Shown in pieces: positions 11,202-19,369 of a DNA stretch of 64,000 nucleotides. The notes under the pieces are model-generated. The model was given only the letters and a program-made list of their open reading frames with translations. It did no database searches and had not been told where the DNA came from. Where the stretch lies: NCBI GenBank assembly GCA_035353615.1, contig DAOPZY010000015.1, positions 6,349-70,348 on the forward strand. Reading direction: 5' to 3'. The position numbers and the translations under genes were made by a program. Source of the DNA: CAXXOK01 sp035353615. GTDB taxonomy: Bacteria; Bacillota; Clostridia; Christensenellales; Aristaeellaceae. Each line of letters opens with the position of its first letter. Position 1 is the first letter of the stretch.

Positions 11202-12650
11202 TCAGGTTGCCAAAGGCAGGCGTACCAAAAATGTGGTGCCCGCGCCTTCCTTACTGCGCACGGTCATCCGGCCGCCGTGAGCCACCACGATAATGCGCGC
11301 GATGGATAACCCCAACCCGTGGCCGCTGGTTTGGGCCTTGCGCGCCTTGTCGCTGCGGTAAAAACGGTCGAAAATTCGCGGCAAATCCTCCGCGGAAATG
11401 CCCTGTCCTGTATCCTTGACGGAAAGGATGCACTCCTTGCCGTCGTTTTCCAAGCCAAGCGTGATCCTGCCGCCGCTGGGCGTGTATTTGATGGCGTTAT
11501 CCACCAAAATTCGCATCAGCTGTTTGAGCATGCTTTTATCCCCCCGGATGCTGCAATGCTGCAAGGGGGAAAGCAAAAACTCATGCGCCGAGGAAAGCAG
11601 CTTTGCGTCGCGGTGTACGGCGCTCATGATCTCGGTGGGGTCGAATACTTCCATTTCCAGCATGAGGGTTTTTTTATCATGCCTCGCGAGGAACAGAAGC
11701 CTTTCCACCAGCTCCTTCATGGAGGCGGTTTCCTGCGATATGGCGGAAATGCCCTCGTCCAACACCTCTTTGTCGGTTTTGCCCCAGCGTTCCAGCATGC
11801 TCGCGTAGCCCTGAATCACGGCGATGGGGGTACGAAGTTCATGCGAAGCGTCGCTGACAAACTGTTTCTGGCTGTTGTAGCTCAGCTCGATCCGGTCCAG
11901 CATCCCGTTAATGACGGTCGCCAGATCCTTTAACTCGTTCTTGGTGCCCGCAATGTTGATGCGGTTGCTCAGATTGTTGGCGCTCAGGGCGGCGGCGGCT
12001 TGGGTCATTTCCGCAATCGGTTTGAGCACCGACTTGTTCAGCCGGTACTTGTGCCTCAGAAAATAGGTGACGCGGTATAAATCCAAACAAATGAGCGTCC
12101 AAAACAGAAGCGTGTATACATATAGCGCATAGGTGAGGGAAAAGGCCGTTACCAGCCCGCCCCTTACGGTGCTGCGGTATATCAGCACCTGATAACCCTG
12201 ATCGGTCTGCACCTGACTGAACGCCAGTTTCAGCTGCTCTAGGTAGCCGTTCATATTCTCCGGTAGCGGGGTTTCCAGCAGGTAGGCGCTGTTCACCGGC
12301 AACCCGCCAAGCTGCTCGGCGGCGTAATGCAAACCGTCCGCCGGGGCCTCGGCCGTAATGGCGTCCACCGTCGCATCCACCGTAGGCAACTGCGCAACGC
12401 CAAACACGACGGTGAAAACCAGCAACACAAACACCGTTGTGCTCAGCAGTTGCGTGCTGTAGTGCATGGCGATGCGCAGGGTCAGCGAAAAGCGCAGGCT
12501 GCTGAACAGCAGTCCAAACCAGTTGCCCACATATGAAGTCAGGCGGCGGAAGCCTTTACCGGTTGTTTCGGCGCGTACGGTCGCGCGCGCTTCCGCCTTG
12601 CGCTGCGCCTCCTGCCGGCGAGCCTCGTGCTCGCTTCGCTTATTGCTCAT
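11202..12650 (-). CDS. Membrane sensor histidine kinase, OmpR-system type
   Basis: 482 aa. A basic cytoplasmic leader of about 60 residues precedes membrane helix 1 (about 66-88). An extracytoplasmic region of about 80 residues follows, then helix 2 (about 170-195), a HAMP linker, and HisKA with SDASHELRTP and phospho-acceptor His270. The HATPase domain carries LVDNAIKYTPSGG (N box), DTGQGISAEDLPRIF (G1/F box) and GHGLGLSIARII (G2 box). All catalytic boxes are present. It overlaps the response regulator stop by 11 bp. The sensed signal is unknown; the architecture resembles ArlS or CssS, but I would not name it further. Confidence 0.93.
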   Translation of the reverse strand: MSNKRSEHEARRQEAQRKAEARATVRAETTGKGFRRLTSYVGNWFGLLFSSLRFSLTLRIAMHYSTQLLSTTVFVLLVFTVVFGVAQLPTVDATVDAITAEAPADGLHYAAEQLGGLPVNSAYLLETPLPENMNGYLEQLKLAFSQVQTDQGYQVLIYRSTVRGGLVTAFSLTYALYVYTLLFWTLICLDLYRVTYFLRHKYRLNKSVLKPIAEMTQAAAALSANNLSNRINIAGTKNELKDLATVINGMLDRIELSYNSQKQFVSDASHELRTPIAVIQGYASMLERWGKTDKEVLDEGISAISQETASMKELVERLLFLARHDKKTLMLEMEVFDPTEIMSAVHRDAKLLSSAHEFLLSPLQHCSIRGDKSMLKQLMRILVDNAIKYTPSGGRITLGLENDGKECILSVKDTGQGISAEDLPRIFDRFYRSDKARKAQTSGHGLGLSIARIIVVAHGGRMTVRSKEGAGTTFLVRLPLAT

Positions 12651-13323
12651 AACGGAACATGTAGCCGACGGCCCGGATGGTATGGATGGTTTTTACGCCG
12701 TACCGGTCGTCAATTTTTTGGCGCAGGTACCGGATGTACACATCCACAATGTTGGTATCGCCTGTGAAATCGTATCCCCAAACGTTGGTCAGCAGTTCAT
12801 CGCGCGATACGGCGGTATGCTCGTGCTGCCACAGATAGTGGAGCAGGTCAAATTCCTTTTTCGTGAGCGCGATCGGTTCCCCGGCAAAACTGGTGCTGTA
12901 ACTGGCGGGTTCCAGCTTCAACTGGCCCGCAACCAGCGCGCCGCTGTTTTCGCTGCGGTCCACGCGGTGTTTTTTCAGGCTCACGCGGATGCGCGCAAGC
13001 AGTTCCTCAATGGCGAACGGCTTGGTCATATAATCGTCCGCGCCCATATCCAGCCCCATGACTTTATCGCTCACATCGTCTTTGGCGGTCAGCATAATAA
13101 TGGGGATATCGCTTTGCTGGCGCAACCTGCGGCATACTTCAATCCCGCTGATTTCCGGCAGCATCAGGTCCAGAATCAGCAAATCCGGCTGCCAGCTTTC
13201 GCACAGTGCAAGGCCGGAGCGCCCGTCAAACGCGGTTTGCACGTCGTAGCCTTCATGTTTCAGTTCCAGCTCCACAAAGCGGGCGATCTTGGCTTCGTCC
13301 TCGATAATGACGATTTTACTCAT
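12640..13323 (-). CDS. OmpR/PhoB-family response regulator
   Basis: 227 aa. The receiver domain has the acidic pair Glu8-Asp9, phospho-acceptor Asp52 in LLILDLMLPEISG and the conserved Lys in MTKPFAIEELLARI. The C-terminal winged helix ends with VDVYIRYLRQKIDD and TIRAVGYMFR, typical of OmpR/PhoB DNA-binding domains. ATG 13323 follows GGAGGG. It is transcribed with the overlapping histidine kinase and is its cognate regulator. Target genes are not apparent. Confidence 0.95.
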   Translation of the reverse strand: MSKIVIIEDEAKIARFVELELKHEGYDVQTAFDGRSGLALCESWQPDLLILDLMLPEISGIEVCRRLRQQSDIPIIMLTAKDDVSDKVMGLDMGADDYMTKPFAIEELLARIRVSLKKHRVDRSENSGALVAGQLKLEPASYSTSFAGEPIALTKKEFDLLHYLWQHEHTAVSRDELLTNVWGYDFTGDTNIVDVYIRYLRQKIDDRYGVKTIHTIRAVGYMFRYEQ

Positions 13324-13351
13324 GGTATTCCCTCCGAATCGAGAACAGTAT

Positions 13352-13393
13352 AACAGAAAATTCCTTTCGGCAACAGTGCGCGCCGAAAGGAAT
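13352..13393 (-). terminator. Intrinsic terminator after the DUF4342-type gene
   Basis: Perfect 12-bp arms at 13360-13371 and 13382-13393 (ATTCCTTTCGGC / GCCGAAAGGAAT), followed on the minus strand by TTTTCTGTTAT. It separates the upstream DUF4342-type gene from the two-component operon. Confidence 0.8.
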
Positions 13394-13421
13394 CCGGGCC
13401 GTCGACGGCCGGAACGCCCCG

Positions 13422-14051
13422 TTACTGGATATCCGCTTCGTGGTAGCCGTCGCGGGTTTCCGTAACGCGCACATTGCCGTCCTCGGAAAACTGAACGTTC
13501 ACCGGGGTGGTGCCGCTCGCGGGGCTTTCGCTGCGCGTTTCCGGCTCGGCGGTTGCGGCCGCGCCGGCGGTTTTATCCTGATTCTGGGCGGTTCCGCCGA
13601 AATCTCTGGCGATCGTGAACACCGTATTGCGCACGTTGCTGCCGGCGTTCTTCATCATATCCTCAAAGGATTCCTCGGAAAAATCACGGCTGTCCCGGTC
13701 AAACGAAAACCGGTACCCCAGCAACAGCGCCAGAATCGCGCCAATCACAATCACCCACGGGGCCATCAGCAGCACTAAAATCAAAAACAGCACGGAAAGG
13801 TTGACGATGGTCACATTCCCCTTCAGGATTTGAACGCGGAGGCGGAACAGGTAGTTAAAAAGCCCGTGCCGGTTGCGCCGCCCGCCCTCGGGCTTGGCTT
13901 TCGAATCCCGGATGCGCCCGTTTTTTTCCAAATCCACAAGGGCGCGCGCCAGGCTTCCGTTGTGGTATTCCAGCAAATTGACCGCTTCTTCGTAGGAAAT
14001 GCCGCTTTTTTGCCGGATAATCTCAATATCTTCAATCGTGTACTGTGCCAT
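13422..14051 (-). CDS. DUF4342-type protein with UBA-like N-terminus and membrane segment
   Basis: 209 aa from ATG 14051, which has GGAGG 9 nt upstream; the ATG at 14060 abuts that site and is less likely. The N-terminus (TIEDIEIIRQKSGISYEEAV, then LLEYHNGSLARALVDLEKNG) resembles the small UBA-like DUF4342 domain of elongation factor Ts-like helices. One long or two short hydrophobic segments (VTIVNLSVLFLILVLLMAPW and VIVIGAILALLLGY) follow, and then a polar, low-complexity C-terminus. Function is unknown. It stands just upstream of the two-component genes but a terminator separates them. Confidence 0.65.
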   Translation of the reverse strand: MAQYTIEDIEIIRQKSGISYEEAVNLLEYHNGSLARALVDLEKNGRIRDSKAKPEGGRRNRHGLFNYLFRLRVQILKGNVTIVNLSVLFLILVLLMAPWVIVIGAILALLLGYRFSFDRDSRDFSEESFEDMMKNAGSNVRNTVFTIARDFGGTAQNQDKTAGAAATAEPETRSESPASGTTPVNVQFSEDGNVRVTETRDGYHEADIQ

Positions 14052-14223
14052 AAGGTTCATCCTCCTTCAATAGGAAACAGGGTTTTTGGAACGATCAAAT
14101 CATACCATACCCGCGCGCCGGATGCTTGAGAAAAAGCTGACCCTTTGATGAGAATTTCATGAGATTTTCGTTTCTGAAACCCCCGGCAGGTTAACAGCAG
14201 GTTATCGGAAGGTAAAGATCGCG

Positions 14224-14252
14224 TTGACTTCACAGCATAATTTTGCTATGAT
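14224..14252 (+). promoter_or_regulatory. SigA-type promoter of degV
   Basis: TTGACT (14224-14229), 17-bp spacer and TATGAT (14247-14252), 42 nt before the degV start codon and just upstream of its AGGAGGT ribosome binding site. Confidence 0.85.
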
Positions 14253-14294
14253 ACTGCGTGCCCTTATGGTTTTATGAGTAAGGAGGTAGGTACC

Positions 14295-15206
14295 ATGTCC
14301 TTTTGGATTGTTACGGACGCGTGTTGCGATTTGCCCGTAGACTACATAAAGCATCAGCACGACTTGCACATTGTGCCCATGTCGTACCAGATTGACGGCA
14401 AGGTGAGCGAGATCGACCTCACGGACGATACGCTTGCGGGGCGTGTGCATGAGTTTTACGATCAGTTGATTGACGGTAAGGTCGCCACCACCTTTCAGGT
14501 GAATCAGGCGGAATGGATGAGCCACGTTTCGCCGTTGCTGGCGCAGGGCTACGACGTACTGATGCTGGTGTTTTCCAGCAGTTTAAGCGGTATGTATATG
14601 ACCAGCAAGGCAGCGGAAAAAGAACTGCGGGAGATGTTTCCGCAGCGGAAAGTGGTATCTGTGGATACCCGTTGCGCCAGCATGGGCGAGGGGTTGCTGG
14701 TACATTACGCCTTGCAGTACCGCGACGCGGGCCACAGCTTTGAAGAAACCTTGCAGTGGGTAAACGAGAACGCGCAGCGCGTGATTCACTGGTTCACAGT
14801 AACTGATTTGCATTTTCTGCACCGCGGCGGCCGTCTTTCCGCGACGAGCGCCACGCTCGGCTCCATTTTGAAAATCAAGCCTGTGCTGAATGTTGACCCG
14901 AAGGGCCGGCTGATTCCCCGCGTAAAGGTACAGGGGCGCAAGCACAGCCTCAAGGAGCTTTTTGAAAAGGTGGAGCAGGACGCGCTCCACCCGGAGCAGC
15001 AAACCATGTTCATCAGCCATGGCGACAGCGAAAAGGACGCGCTCTGGCTGGCCGACAAGTTAAAAGAAAAGCTGCATGTTCCGGAAATCCTGATGTCCCA
15101 GATCGGTCCGATTGTCGGCTCTCACGCCGGCCCCGGCACCGTGGCGGTTTTCTTTCTGGATCGGGATGGCTCGGCCCGTTTGGACGCGCCGCAAATTACA
15201 AAGTGA
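14295..15206 (+). CDS. DegV family fatty-acid-binding protein
   Basis: 303 aa from ATG 14295, preceded by AGGAGGT; an in-frame ATG at 14274 lies upstream of this site. The start IVTDACCDLPVDY, the segment VFSSSLSGMYMTSKAA and the C-terminal GSHAGPGTVAVFFL are diagnostic for the DegV fold. Members bind a fatty acid and, as FakB, present it to the kinase FakA for incorporation into phospholipid. No fakA is in the window. It is a single-gene unit with its own promoter and terminator. Confidence 0.92.
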   Translation: MSFWIVTDACCDLPVDYIKHQHDLHIVPMSYQIDGKVSEIDLTDDTLAGRVHEFYDQLIDGKVATTFQVNQAEWMSHVSPLLAQGYDVLMLVFSSSLSGMYMTSKAAEKELREMFPQRKVVSVDTRCASMGEGLLVHYALQYRDAGHSFEETLQWVNENAQRVIHWFTVTDLHFLHRGGRLSATSATLGSILKIKPVLNVDPKGRLIPRVKVQGRKHSLKELFEKVEQDALHPEQQTMFISHGDSEKDALWLADKLKEKLHVPEILMSQIGPIVGSHAGPGTVAVFFLDRDGSARLDAPQITK

Positions 15207-15216
15207 ATGTAAGTGT

Positions 15217-15263
15217 ATAACCGCCCCGAAGCCGCATGGCCGGTTTGGGGCGGTTTTCTGTTT
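15217..15263 (+). terminator. Intrinsic terminator after degV
   Basis: Arms 15219-15227 (AACCGCCCC) and 15247-15255 (GGGGCGGTT) are followed by TTCTGTTTTG. It starts about 12 nt after the degV stop. Confidence 0.85.
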
Positions 15264-15329
15264 TGTGGATTGAATGAAGGGCATGGAAGCGAGGCTCCCT
15301 TGCCAGCAGCCCTACAAAGCTTGAGTATG

Positions 15330-15374
15330 CGCATCGCGCCCCTGCGCCGGTTTCCCGGCTCGGGGCGCGATGCG
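15330..15374. repeat. Long perfect hairpin in the degV / GH65 convergent gap
   Basis: Thirteen-base arms CGCATCGCGCCCC (15330-15342) and GGGGCGCGATGCG (15362-15374) enclose an inner GCCGG/CCGGC stem. No T-run follows on either strand. It sits between two convergent genes and may terminate or protect the end of the GH65 transcript. Confidence 0.55.
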
Positions 15375-15423
15375 TATTACGCTTAACATTATAATAGAAG
15401 CAAACGGACTTTCGCCGATAGCG

Positions 15424-17685
15424 TCAGTCGATGGGATGGGAAATCTCATCCGTCAGGGTTTGGAGCTGACCGCACAGCGTCAGTTGCAGCGATTCGCCAT
15501 GAAGCAACCGAACCGTGGCCAATCCCTTCCTGGCTTCCACCCGGATCAGGCGGTTCCGGTATTCAAACTGGAACGCATAGCCTTCCCAAGGCGCGGGAAC
15601 AAATGGGTTCAGGCTCAGGCCGCCTACCGTGCGCATGCCGGCGAAGCCCTGCGCAATGGAAAGCCAACTGCCCGTCATGCTGGTAATGTGCAGGCCGTCC
15701 GCGGTGTCGTTATTGATGTTGTCCAAATCCAAGCGGGCGGTGCGCTGGTACATTTCCATCGCCTTTTCGTGATAGCCGATTTCTGCCGCCAGCACCGCGT
15801 GCACGCAGGGCGACAGGCTGCTTTCGTGAACGGTGATCGGCTCGTAAAAATCAAAATTGCGCTTCTTCGTATCCAAATCGTACAGATGGTCAAAGAAGTA
15901 CAGCCCTTGCAGCACATCCGCCTGTTTAATGTAGCAGGAACGCAGGATATGGTCCCAGGACCAGTGCTGGTTAATCGGGCGCTGCTCGGCGGGGATTTCG
16001 GCCGCCGGAATCAGTTCCTTATCCAAAAACAGATCCTGCTGCAGGTAGATGCCCAGCTCGTGATCTTCAGGGTAATACATGCGGGCTACCACATCCCGCA
16101 TATGGGCAATCTCCGCCTGCGTGACGGTTAGCGCCGCAAGCCGCGCCTGAGGCGCGCGGTCGCATGCGTCGCAGAAGTAGGCGATGCTCCACGCGGCAAT
16201 GCGGTTGGTGTACCAGTTGTTGTTCACGTTGTTCTCATATTCATTGGGGCCGGTAACGCCGTGGATCATATACACCGCTTTGCGGGGGTTATAATGCACG
16301 CGGTCTGCGTAGAAGCGCGCGATGCCGCACAGCACATCCAAGCCCTGCGCAAATAAGTATTCCTCGTCGCCGGTATAGGTAACGTAGTTAAAAATCGCAT
16401 ATGCCATGGAGCCGTTGCGGTGGATTTCCTCAAAGGTGATCTCCCACTCGTTGTGGCACTCAACGCCCGTAAAGGTGACCATGGGATAAAGCGCGCCTTT
16501 CAAGCCCTGCATCTTCGCGTTATGGTACGCGCCTTCCAGCTGCATGTGGCGGTACAGCAGCAGTTGCCGCGCCACTTCCTGCCCGGCGATTGCCATATAG
16601 ACCGGGAAACAGAAGGCTTCGGTATCCCAATAGGTCGCGCCGCCGTACTTTTCGCCGGTAAAGCCTTTGGGGCCGATGTTCAGCCGCGCATCCTCGCCGG
16701 AGTAGGTGCTCAGCAGCTGGAACAAGTTAAACCGAATGCCCTGTTGGGCGCGGTCGTCCCCCTTGATTTCCACATCGCATTTGTCCCAACGCGCCTTCCA
16801 GGCTGCCACATGCGCGCGCCGGAGGTCCTCAAAGCCGATTTCACGGGCGCGGGCGGCCGCTTTCAGGGCCATGGTCAGCAACAGCTTTTCATCATAATCG
16901 CGGCTGGTAAAGCAAAGCGCGTATTTTTCAAGCCGGGCGGTTTCGCCCGCGTCGATGGGGCCGGAATAGGTTTCTTCCACATACCCCTCGTCCATGTGTT
17001 TTGTATCCAACCCAAGGTTATCCGCCCAGCAACCCATGGCGGCGGCCACGGCAAAGCGGGGGGTTCCAAAGGGGTTATCTCTGGTTTTGGTCAGCAGACC
17101 CAGCGCATCCTCGGTTTCTTCTTCTTCCAGCATATCCCAGAAGGTTTCGTTATAGTTGCTGTCCAGATTATGCACGCGCGCGTCCAGATAGGGTTTCATG
17201 GTCACAATCGCGCCATAGTCCGGCGTAACGGAATAGGAAATGGCCAGCAGTTCCTTTTCCGCAAGCGAAACAAAACGCTCCACGCGCACCGCCACGCTCC
17301 CTTTGACGGTGTTCACCGTAAAGGTGCGCAGCACAATCCCGGTTTGCATGTCCAGCTCGCGGTAATAATCGCTGTACATGCACTGGTTCAAATCCAGCGG
17401 CTCGCCATCAATATCAATATGGAAACCCATCAGGCGCACCGCGTTGATGGATTTGCCAAAATACTGCGGATAGCCGTTTTTCCACCAGCCTACGCGCGTT
17501 TTATCCGGAAACCATACGCCGCCGATGTAGGTGCCAATATGGGTGTTGCCGGAAAAATCCTCTTCAAAGTTGCCACGCATGCCCATATATCCGTTGCCGG
17601 TGGATGTCAGGCTTTCGGAAAGCCGTACCTCGCCTTTATCGAACCCACGCTCGATCACTTTCCAAGGGTGTACCTGAAATGCCAT
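15424..17685 (-). CDS. GH65 family glycoside phosphorylase (maltose phosphorylase-like)
   Basis: 753 aa from ATG 17685, 8 nt after GGGAGG. Family 65 hallmarks are the N-terminal LTSTGNGYMGMRGNFEED, the central GATYWDTEAFCFPVYMAI, and VTGPNEYENNVNNNWYTN, which contains the predicted general-acid Glu. These enzymes split alpha-linked glucose disaccharides (maltose, trehalose, kojibiose, nigerose) with phosphate to give beta-glucose 1-phosphate. The NEYENNVNNNWYTN segment looks most like maltose phosphorylase, but substrate cannot be settled from sequence alone. There is no signal peptide, so it is cytoplasmic. No beta-phosphoglucomutase or sugar transporter is adjacent. The gene has its own promoter with an overlapping LacI/CcpA-like operator. 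Confidence 0.88.
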   Translation of the reverse strand: MAFQVHPWKVIERGFDKGEVRLSESLTSTGNGYMGMRGNFEEDFSGNTHIGTYIGGVWFPDKTRVGWWKNGYPQYFGKSINAVRLMGFHIDIDGEPLDLNQCMYSDYYRELDMQTGIVLRTFTVNTVKGSVAVRVERFVSLAEKELLAISYSVTPDYGAIVTMKPYLDARVHNLDSNYNETFWDMLEEEETEDALGLLTKTRDNPFGTPRFAVAAAMGCWADNLGLDTKHMDEGYVEETYSGPIDAGETARLEKYALCFTSRDYDEKLLLTMALKAAARAREIGFEDLRRAHVAAWKARWDKCDVEIKGDDRAQQGIRFNLFQLLSTYSGEDARLNIGPKGFTGEKYGGATYWDTEAFCFPVYMAIAGQEVARQLLLYRHMQLEGAYHNAKMQGLKGALYPMVTFTGVECHNEWEITFEEIHRNGSMAYAIFNYVTYTGDEEYLFAQGLDVLCGIARFYADRVHYNPRKAVYMIHGVTGPNEYENNVNNNWYTNRIAAWSIAYFCDACDRAPQARLAALTVTQAEIAHMRDVVARMYYPEDHELGIYLQQDLFLDKELIPAAEIPAEQRPINQHWSWDHILRSCYIKQADVLQGLYFFDHLYDLDTKKRNFDFYEPITVHESSLSPCVHAVLAAEIGYHEKAMEMYQRTARLDLDNINNDTADGLHITSMTGSWLSIAQGFAGMRTVGGLSLNPFVPAPWEGYAFQFEYRNRLIRVEARKGLATVRLLHGESLQLTLCGQLQTLTDEISHPID

Positions 17686-17713
17686 ATCGACGCCTCCCAT
17701 GATGCGCAATCGT

Positions 17714-17729
17714 TTGCAAGCGGTTAACT
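17714..17729 (-). promoter_or_regulatory. LacI/CcpA-like operator of the GH65 gene
   Basis: TTGCAAGCGGTTAACT resembles the LacI-family half-palindrome TTGNAANCGNTT and, in part, the catabolite-responsive element. It directly follows the -10 element of the GH65 promoter, where a repressor would block initiation. Confidence 0.5.
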
Positions 17730-17731
17730 TT

Positions 17732-17760
17732 ATGGTAGTCGATTTTCACAAAAAAGTCAA
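17732..17760 (-). promoter_or_regulatory. SigA-type promoter of the GH65 gene
   Basis: On the minus strand TTGACT (17755-17760), 17-bp spacer and TACCAT (17732-17737). The -10 is weak, consistent with a regulated promoter. The remaining part of this divergent gap (17761-17975) holds only an inverted repeat GCGCGCTT/AAGCGCGC at 17830-17857 of unknown role. Confidence 0.65.
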
Positions 17761-17975
17761 GAAACATTTCGCAAACATCCTAAAAACCGAATCAATGCCT
17801 TTGATTTTGCCGGCGCGTAGGGGGGAGGGGCGCGCTTGATTTTACGGAAAAGCGCGCTTCGGTTTCATGCGGATTCCGCGTGAACGGGTTTGCCATGCCA
17901 TCCTCCTTTGGGCTGCGAAACCTGCGAATCGCTTTCATCGCGCACGGCTGGGATGTCCGTCTGCAAGCGCCGCAG

Positions 17976-18004
17976 TTGCCGGGTTTTCCGTTCCATGGTA
18001 TAAT
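17976..18004 (+). promoter_or_regulatory. SigA-type promoter of the deaminase/glycosyltransferase genes
   Basis: TTGCCG (17976-17981), 17-bp spacer and a perfect TATAAT (17999-18004) with an upstream TGG that resembles an extended -10. It is 35 nt before the deaminase start codon. Confidence 0.75.
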
Positions 18005-18038
18005 ACAGTTACTTTTTGACAAACAGGAGGGAGCCTTC

Positions 18039-19349
18039 ATGCGCACCCGCATCACCCATGTGATCCTGACCCCCGGCGTTGACGGGGAGGGCCAAATCCC
18101 ATTCATTGAAAATGCCGAAGTTCAAGTGGACGGCAACCTGATCGCCTATGCCGGCCCCATGGAGAGTGCGCCTTTTTTTGCGGCGGATGAAACCATCGAC
18201 GGTACCGGGCGCCTTTGCATGCCCGGGCTTATCAACCTGCACACCCATACGCCTATGACGTTTCTACGCAGCGTTGGCGCGGATTTAACGCTGGACGACT
18301 GGCTGCATAAGGCGATTTTTCCCTTGGAAAAGCAGTGGGACGAGGGGCTGATTCGCACCGCGACTGATCTTGGTTGTATGGAAATGCTTCGCTTTGGCAC
18401 CACCTCGTTTAACGATATGTATTTCTACACCAACGCGATGGCTGAAACCGTGCGTGATAACGGAATGCGAGCGTTGCTCGGGCACGGCATTGTGGATTTT
18501 GACGAGAGTTGCGCCGATATGGTCGAAGGGGTCGCCATGGCGGAAAAGTGGAACCGCACCTGCAATGACCGAATCCGTTTTTCCCTCGCGCCGCATTCCG
18601 AAGGCGCTACCACGCCAAAGTTGATCCGCAAGGTTGCCGATACCGCCAAACAGATGGGGCTGCCGATCCATATCCATGTGAGCGAAACGGACTTTGACCT
18701 TCAGGGCTGCCTGAAGCGCCGCGGGGTCACCCCGCCGGCCTATCTGGAGCAAATGGGGATTCTGGATTCGCCGGTGATCGCGGCGCATTGCGTATGGTTT
18801 AACGATGCGGATATCGAAATTTTCCGCAAGCATGGCGTGACCATTGCGCATAACCCGGTCAGCAACCTGAAACTGGCCAGCGGCATTGCGCCAATCGCCA
18901 AAATGCTCAAGGCAGAATGCAAGGTCGCGCTGGGCACAGACGGCGTTGCCAGCAATAATAACCTCAACCTGTGGGAGGAACTGAAACTGATGCCCATGCT
19001 GCAAAAGGGCACCACGCTGGATCCAACCGTGGTGACCCCCGCGCAGACGCTGGCGGCTGCCACGGTGGCAGGCGCAAAAGCCATGGGGTATGATCGTCTG
19101 GGTTTGCTGCGGCAAGGCTATCTGGCGGACCTGATTTTGTTGGACCTGAACACGCCGCAGATGACGCCCCGTACCGATCTGGAATCCAACCTGATCTACT
19201 CGGCGCAGGGCAGCGACGTTTGCCTAACCATGGTAGACGGCAAGGTGCTGTACCGCAACGGCCAGTTTACGACGCTGGACCCGGCCGATCTGCTCAGGCG
19301 CGCGCAGGCGGGGGCGCTTGAAATGCGCCGCAGGCTTGCGAACGCTTGA
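18039..19349 (+). CDS. mtaD: Amidohydrolase, S-adenosylhomocysteine/methylthioadenosine deaminase type
   Basis: 436 aa from ATG 18039, which follows AGGAGGG; the frame is open further upstream but that region contains the promoter. Amidohydrolase metal ligands are visible: His68 and His70 in GLINLHTHTPM, a later His in IHIHVSETDFD, His in AAHCVWFND and Asp in ALGTDGVASNNNLNLWEEL. This pattern fits the MtaD/TRZ-ATZ group that deaminates 5'-methylthioadenosine and S-adenosylhomocysteine to inosine derivatives, a nucleoside salvage step. Other deaminases in the group (guanine, isoxanthopterin) cannot be fully excluded. The three glycosyltransferase genes follow within about 20 nt, probably on the same transcript but without obvious functional link. 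Confidence 0.85.
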   Translation: MRTRITHVILTPGVDGEGQIPFIENAEVQVDGNLIAYAGPMESAPFFAADETIDGTGRLCMPGLINLHTHTPMTFLRSVGADLTLDDWLHKAIFPLEKQWDEGLIRTATDLGCMEMLRFGTTSFNDMYFYTNAMAETVRDNGMRALLGHGIVDFDESCADMVEGVAMAEKWNRTCNDRIRFSLAPHSEGATTPKLIRKVADTAKQMGLPIHIHVSETDFDLQGCLKRRGVTPPAYLEQMGILDSPVIAAHCVWFNDADIEIFRKHGVTIAHNPVSNLKLASGIAPIAKMLKAECKVALGTDGVASNNNLNLWEELKLMPMLQKGTTLDPTVVTPAQTLAAATVAGAKAMGYDRLGLLRQGYLADLILLDLNTPQMTPRTDLESNLIYSAQGSDVCLTMVDGKVLYRNGQFTTLDPADLLRRAQAGALEMRRRLANA

Positions 19350-19369
19350 GAAAAGCAGGGCGGGATGGA

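Noticed and set aside
16420..17727. Plus-strand open frame opposite the GH65 gene
   Set aside because: Antisense shadow of a well-supported enzyme gene.
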